From JAWVFK01 sp033856175 (lineage in GTDB: Bacteria; Actinomycetota; Thermoleophilia; Solirubrobacterales; 70-9), in assembly GCA_033856175.1 (NCBI GenBank), contig JAWVFK010000004.1, forward strand, positions 1 to 10,268: DNA of 10,268 bases, given 5' to 3'. Of this stretch, positions 6,762 to 10,268 are shown piece after piece. A program made the translations under genes and the position numbers. Every line of letters starts with the position of its first letter. The stretch's first letter is position 1. The notes under the pieces were generated by a model. It saw only the letters and a list, made by a program, of their open reading frames with translations. It was not told the origin of the DNA and searched no databases.

Positions 6762-6782
6762 GCGGCGTCGCCGCGCCGCTCA
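6759..6782. terminator. Shared stem-loop spanning both stop codons at a convergent junction
   Basis: TGAGCGGCG at 6759-6767 and CGCCGCTCA at 6774-6782 form a perfect 9-bp inverted repeat around a 6-nt loop. The left arm begins with the TGA stop of the deacetylase, and the right arm is, on the other strand, the TGA stop of the SDR gene. Neither strand has a T-tract after the stem, so it is not a canonical intrinsic terminator. It could act as a bidirectional, Rho-assisted or stabilising hairpin. Confidence 0.5.
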
Positions 6783-8138
6783 GCTGACGCGGTTGGCTGC
6801 CGGCGAGGGCGCGGTGCGCAGGCGCTGGCCGCTCAGGGCGACGCCCATCGCGGCGACGACGCCGAGAACGATCAGCACCGAAGCCGCTTCGTGAGGCCGC
6901 GCCAGGTCGAGCGTCGCCCGCGACCACGGCATCGCGATCAGCGCGGTGTAGAGGATCGCCAGCATGCTGGCGGCGATGACCGAGCGGACGCGGCGCACCG
7001 CGCCCGGGACGCCGAGGCAGAGCAGGACGAGGATCGCCATCGGCGTGGTGAAGGCGATCGAGTGCTGCTGGGCTTGGGTGAGTCCCTCGACCCGCAGGGC
7101 GATCGTGTACGGGACCAGCGTGCCGACCGCACAGGCGAGCGCCGGCACCGAGGCGCCGCTGAGAACGCGCTCGCGAAGCGACGGTCGCGGCGAGAGGGCC
7201 TCAATCTCCTCGGCGGCGCGCTCGGCCGCCGTCGCCGACTCGTCGTTCAGCCAGGTCAGGTAGCGGCGCACGCCTTCGCGCAGCGGCGTCGAGGCGCTCC
7301 AGCCGAGCTCCTCGGCGGCGCGCTTGCTCGAGATCTCGGCGCCGCCGAAGTCGCCGGAGCGGCCGGGGCCGTGGACGATCTCCACAGGCTCGGCCTCCTC
7401 GCCGACCAGCTCGGCGAGCGCCTTGATCGTGATCGTCTCGCTGCTGGCGAGGTTGTAGACGCGATTGGCGGCCTCGGGAGCGAGCCCGCTGACGACGCCG
7501 TCGGCGAGATCCTCGACGTAGACGAAGCGCCGCGTCTGCATGCCGTCGCCGGCCAGCTGCAGCGGCTCACCGGCGAGCGCCTTGCGGACGAAGATCGGGA
7601 TCACCGTCGCCGGGCGCGCCCGCGGCCCGTAGGGAATGCCGAAGCGCAGGATCGTGTAGTCGAGGCCGTAGAGCTCGGCGTAGGAGCTGCAGTACATCTC
7701 GCCGGCGAGCTTGGTCGCCGTGTAGAGGTGGTCGGTCAGCCCCAGCGGCGCATCCTCGTCGACGAGGTCGGCCTCGGAGTCGCCGTAGACCCAGATCGTC
7801 GAGCCGTAGACGACGCGCTTGATCCCTTCCTGGCGAGCAGCTTCGAGCACGGCGATCGTGCCGCGCGAGTTGGCGCGCTCGGCCTCCTCGGGGTTCTCGG
7901 CGACGATGCCGACGTCGGCCGAGGCGGCGAGGTGGACGACGAACTCGCAGTCCTGCATCGCCACCCGCAGCGCATCGGTGTCGCAGAGGTCGCCGATCAC
8001 CGTGTCGATCGAGCCCGGGGCGTGGTGGGGGGAGTGGCGGAGGTCGTAGTTGCGCGGCTCGTAGCCCGCTGCCGTCAGCTTGTCGATGACGTGTGAGCCG
8101 ATGAAACCCGAACCGCCTGTGACCAGAACTCGCTTCAT
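6780..8138 (-). CDS. NAD(P)-dependent epimerase/dehydratase (extended SDR) with four-helix membrane tail
   Basis: This 452-aa protein starts at ATG 8138 with a strong GGAGG (8146-8150) 7 nt upstream; the extra 21 residues of open frame beyond it are rejected. Residues 1-16 hold the Rossmann motif TGGSGFIG (G8, G11, G14). HLAA follows, then STIWVYG (113-119), and the catalytic YTATK (Y139, K143). The RFGIPYGP and RRFVYVEDLADG elements are typical of UDP-glucose 4-epimerase-like sugar epimerases and dehydratases. The SDR domain ends near residue 310, the usual size. It is followed by a charged linker and about 124 residues with four hydrophobic segments (approximately 331-350, 363-381, 385-405 and 418-436). 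That tail is unusual for this family and would place the enzyme at the membrane. Its ATG overlaps the DegT stop, so the two are probably co-translated and act on the same nucleotide sugar. Confidence 0.87.
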   Translation of the reverse strand: MKRVLVTGGSGFIGSHVIDKLTAAGYEPRNYDLRHSPHHAPGSIDTVIGDLCDTDALRVAMQDCEFVVHLAASADVGIVAENPEEAERANSRGTIAVLEAARQEGIKRVVYGSTIWVYGDSEADLVDEDAPLGLTDHLYTATKLAGEMYCSSYAELYGLDYTILRFGIPYGPRARPATVIPIFVRKALAGEPLQLAGDGMQTRRFVYVEDLADGVVSGLAPEAANRVYNLASSETITIKALAELVGEEAEPVEIVHGPGRSGDFGGAEISSKRAAEELGWSASTPLREGVRRYLTWLNDESATAAERAAEEIEALSPRPSLRERVLSGASVPALACAVGTLVPYTIALRVEGLTQAQQHSIAFTTPMAILVLLCLGVPGAVRRVRSVIAASMLAILYTALIAMPWSRATLDLARPHEAASVLIVLGVVAAMGVALSGQRLRTAPSPAANRVS

Positions 8139-9157
8139 GCAATTGCCTCCGCGTGGGCGACCGCCTCGAGGGCGGGCGCGTCGTAGTAGAGCGGGACGCA
8201 CCAGTGGTTCTCGGCGACCCAGTCGGTATTTGGAAGATCGTCGCCCGTCGCCATGATCCGGTGGCAGGGCTCCTCGTAGACACGCCCGGTCGAGCGCTCG
8301 ATCGGATCGAAGACAATGTACTTGTAGAGCCCGGAGACCATGCCGTCGGGCAGCTCGATCCGCGAGGGGTGCTCAGGATCCAGCAGCTCGCGCGCGACCT
8401 CGTTCTTGCGCTCGACGATCTGCTCGAGCCGCTCGATCTGGACGATGCCGATCGCCGCCGTGAACTCGCTCATCCTGAAGTTGAGCCCAGCGACGCGGTA
8501 ATCCGGCTTGCCGTAGTTGCGAAACCCCCTGGCGTGCTCGAGCAGGTCCTCGTGGCGGGAGACGAGGACGCCGCCCTCGCCGGTCGAGATCGTCTTCGTC
8601 GCGTAGAGCGAGTAGGCGCCGGCATCGCCCCAGGACCCCGGGCGCTTGCCGTTCCAGCCGGCGCCGTGGGCGTGGGCGCAGTCCTCGAGCAGGAAGATGC
8701 CGTGATCGCGGCAGTAATCGGCGATCCGCTCGACGTCGAAGGCGACGTGGCCGCCGATATGGACGATCACCGCCGCCCGCGGCCTGTGCTGCTCGGCCTT
8801 GCGCTCGAAGTCCTCGAAGGACATACAGAGGTCCTCGCGGTTGCAGTCGACGAAGACCGGCTCAGCGCCGGCGTGGCGAATCGCCAGCGGCGTCGCCATG
8901 AAGGTGTTGGAGGGGCAGAGGACTGTGGCGCCGTCGACACCGGCGAAGTCGAGCGCCGCCAGCGCGGCGCCGCTCCAGCTCGACAGGGCCAGCGAGCCGA
9001 TGCCGTTCCAGTCGCTCCAGGCGGCCTCGAAGCGCTGCGTCAGCGCGCCTTCCGACCATTGCTCGGAGGCGATGACCTCATCCCAGAGCCCATGCAGGCG
9101 CGGGAGGTCCCGGCGATCGAATCCGATCGCGAAGCTGCTGTGGTCGCGGTGCGGCAA
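8135..9157 (-). CDS. DegT/DnrJ/EryC1/StrS family PLP-dependent sugar aminotransferase
   Basis: This 340-aa protein has the family order. An N-terminal region contains SEQWSEG and SSWSGAALAAL, followed by PSNTFMAT, GAEPVFVDC, VHIGGH, LLEDCAHAHGA (D159 contacts the PLP ring nitrogen) and YSLYATKTISTGEGG (K188 is the expected Schiff-base lysine). Such enzymes transfer an amino group, usually from glutamate or glutamine, to a nucleotide-linked keto sugar in the cytoplasm. The start is TTG 9157: no in-frame ATG precedes the conserved region and no Shine-Dalgarno is evident. The C-terminus is slightly short for the family (usually about 365-400 aa), and the gene ends in an ATGA overlap with the SDR gene. 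This pairing points to amino-sugar formation for a surface glycan or glycoconjugate. The exact sugar cannot be assigned. Confidence 0.9.
   Translation of the reverse strand: MPHRDHSSFAIGFDRRDLPRLHGLWDEVIASEQWSEGALTQRFEAAWSDWNGIGSLALSSWSGAALAALDFAGVDGATVLCPSNTFMATPLAIRHAGAEPVFVDCNREDLCMSFEDFERKAEQHRPRAAVIVHIGGHVAFDVERIADYCRDHGIFLLEDCAHAHGAGWNGKRPGSWGDAGAYSLYATKTISTGEGGVLVSRHEDLLEHARGFRNYGKPDYRVAGLNFRMSEFTAAIGIVQIERLEQIVERKNEVARELLDPEHPSRIELPDGMVSGLYKYIVFDPIERSTGRVYEEPCHRIMATGDDLPNTDWVAENHWCVPLYYDAPALEAVAHAEAIA
8146..8150 (-). promoter_or_regulatory. Shine-Dalgarno of the SDR gene
   Basis: GGAGG on the minus strand lies 7 nt before ATG 8138 and within the last codons of the aminotransferase gene. 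It fixes the SDR start at the Rossmann-motif methionine and shows that the coupled gene also has its own ribosome site. Confidence 0.7.
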
Positions 9158-9205
9158 CGCGCGGGCATTGTTCCATGCTTGGCGGCAGCCGGGGGAGGGG
9201 ACCGC

Positions 9206-9745
9206 TCAGCGACTGCGCAGCTTCTCGTCGGCCCCTCTGTAGACGAGGTGGAGGAAGTCGGCGATCGCGGTGACGCTGAAGAGGCCGCTGAGAAAGCGCG
9301 TCGGCCTGGGGAACAGCGCCAGGCCGCCGAGGAAGGCGGTCGCGAACCACTGCGCCAGGCAGTAGGGGCAGGAGATCAGCTCGCCGAAGACGCGGCGGGC
9401 GCCGCTACCTCGCGCCGCCTCCTCGACCTCGCCCGGCGGCCCCTCGCCCTGGAACTCGACGAACGGGGCGCGCAGGGGGCTCGTCACCTTGTCCTTGGCG
9501 ACGATGCGGGTGAGCTTGTGGGTGGCGATGCCGACCGTGACCAGGTCCAGCGGCTCGACGCGCTCGGGCAGCCTGCCGCGCCGAGCCAGCGCCGTCAGCA
9601 GCGCCACGAGGCCGCTGTTGTAGATCGCCAGCAGGACGCCGTAGGGGCCGAGCCGGCGCCGTCGCTCGGCCGGGCCGTAGCCGGCCATGATCGAGTCCTC
9701 GCCGTGCTCGGCGGCGGGGCGCGCAGCCGTGTCGGCGCTTGCCAT
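9206..9745 (-). CDS. DUF1360 family membrane protein
   Basis: This 179-aa protein contains the DUF1360 pattern: ATHKLTRIVAKDKVTSPLRAPF (74-95), an E/G-rich linker, then RRVFGELISCPYCLAQW (117-133) with a CxxC pair (C126, C129) and W133. Hydrophobic segments around 36-53, 134-145 and 151-168 suggest a small membrane protein. The family has no established biochemical function; members occur in sporulating and other Gram-positive bacteria. ATG 9745 is chosen because the codons from there already show strong third-position GC bias. TTG 9754 is possible, and ATG 9688, preceded by GAGGA, is an alternative giving 160 aa. It sits between the histidine kinase gene (44 bp gap) and the aminotransferase gene (48 bp gap) in the same orientation, so it may share their transcript. 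The CxxC could bind metal or form a disulfide (inference). Confidence 0.78.
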   Translation of the reverse strand: MASADTAARPAAEHGEDSIMAGYGPAERRRRLGPYGVLLAIYNSGLVALLTALARRGRLPERVEPLDLVTVGIATHKLTRIVAKDKVTSPLRAPFVEFQGEGPPGEVEEAARGSGARRVFGELISCPYCLAQWFATAFLGGLALFPRPTRFLSGLFSVTAIADFLHLVYRGADEKLRSR

Positions 9746-9789
9746 GGAGGTCAACTACCGCGCTGCGCCGATCCGAAACGAAAGGGTCC

Positions 9790-10268
9790 TCAGCTGCGAG
9801 CGGCGACCGGCGCGGCGTCGCGCTCGGTCACGTCGCCGGCGTCGCCGGGTGCCTGGCTGCCAGCCGGGCGGGGCAGTGGCAGCGAGAGCCGAACCGTCGT
9901 GCCGACGCGCTCGCGGCTGTGGAAGGAGATCTCGCCATCGTGTCCCTCGACAATCGTCTTGACGATCGCCAGCCCCAGGCCCGTGCCCTCGATCAACTTG
10001 CTGCGGGCCTCGCGGGCCCGGTAGAAGTGCTCGAAGAGGTTCGCCTGCTCGCTCTCCGAGATGCCCATACCGGTGTCGGCGATCTCGATCAGCGCCCGGT
10101 CCTCGCCCTGGCGCGCGAGGCGCACCCAGATCGTGCCGCCCCTGGGCGTGAACTTGATCGCGTTGGAGACGACGTTGTCGATCGCCTGGCCGATCCGGCC
10201 GGCGTCGCCGATCGACACGCCGACGTCGACGATCTCGCTGCGCAGGTCGAGCCCCTCACGCGAGGCGC
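9790..10268 (-). CDS. Sensor histidine kinase, C-terminal catalytic domain (5' part outside window)
   Basis: The frame stays open to the right edge, so only the C-terminal ~159 residues are visible and the GTG at 10218 is not the true start. The HATPase_c domain is complete: the N-box NVVSNAIKFTP (about 10147-10179), the G1 box DTGMGIS (about 10058-10078), the F-box FEHFYRA and the G2 box GTGLGLAIVK (about 9960-9989), ending at the LPLP strand. The protein autophosphorylates using ATP and signals to a response regulator, which is not in this window. After the domain comes a tail of about 27 residues rich in A, P, D and G, with no membrane helix. The sensor region, HAMP and HisKA domains, if present, lie beyond the edge. 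Downstream genes in the same direction are DUF1360 and the sugar-modification pair; whether it controls them is unknown. Confidence 0.9.
   Translation of the reverse strand, partial: ASREGLDLRSEIVDVGVSIGDAGRIGQAIDNVVSNAIKFTPRGGTIWVRLARQGEDRALIEIADTGMGISESEQANLFEHFYRAREARSKLIEGTGLGLAIVKTIVEGHDGEISFHSRERVGTTVRLSLPLPRPAGSQAPGDAGDVTERDAAPVAARS

Noticed and set aside
6891..8096. 401-codon open frame on the + strand opposite the SDR gene
   Set aside because: It is antisense to a gene with intact Rossmann and YxxxK motifs, and its translation is dominated by R, G, D and A.
8153..10024. 623-codon open frame on the + strand across the aminotransferase and DUF1360 genes
   Set aside because: It lies antisense to genes with clear conserved motifs. 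Its translation is a random-looking mix rich in R, G, A and D with no recognisable domain. GC-rich DNA with strong third-position bias routinely produces such antisense frames.

Overview
The window is very GC-rich, with strongly GC-biased third codon positions, frequent GTG/TTG starts and long spurious antisense reading frames. It carries no RNA genes, insertion sequences, phage genes or CRISPR arrays. This fits a high-GC actinobacterium. A Thermoleophilia-like lineage (Solirubrobacterales/Gaiellales) is my guess from gene style only; no marker gene is present to prove it.

Layout, left to right. (1) From the left edge to 3037 (+) lies a large secreted or surface protein, cut off at its 5' end. 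It has a propeller-like N-terminal part, a calcineurin-like phosphoesterase fold whose metal ligands are mostly replaced, an Ig-like segment, a proline-rich stalk and one C-terminal membrane helix. A stem-loop overlaps its stop codon. (2) From 3200 to 3998 (+) is a probable type II toxin-antitoxin pair: a palindromic operator candidate, a long Phd/YefM-like antitoxin and a very short RelE/ParE-like toxin with overlapping stop and start. (3) From 4038 to 5141 (+) is a MurG/MGDG-synthase-like glycosyltransferase. (4) From 5148 to 6047 (-) is a DMT-type membrane transporter, convergent with the glycosyltransferase and divergent from (5). (5) From 6057 to 6761 (+) is a NodB-type polysaccharide deacetylase. 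(6) From 6780 to the right edge (-) is a four-gene run. In transcription order it holds a truncated sensor histidine kinase, a DUF1360 membrane protein, a DegT/StrS sugar aminotransferase, and an NAD-dependent epimerase/dehydratase with a four-helix membrane tail. The last two are coupled by an ATGA overlap.

Taken together, the middle and right parts look like a cell-envelope glycan neighbourhood: a lipid- or undecaprenyl-type glycosyltransferase, a glycan deacetylase, and a nucleotide-sugar epimerase/aminotransferase pair that could make an amino sugar. The link between them is inferred from position and family. The most unusual items are the degenerate surface phosphoesterase, the toxin-antitoxin pair with reversed size proportions and a palindrome at its start, the membrane-tailed SDR, and an 18-bp convergent junction in which both stop codons lie in the arms of one hairpin.
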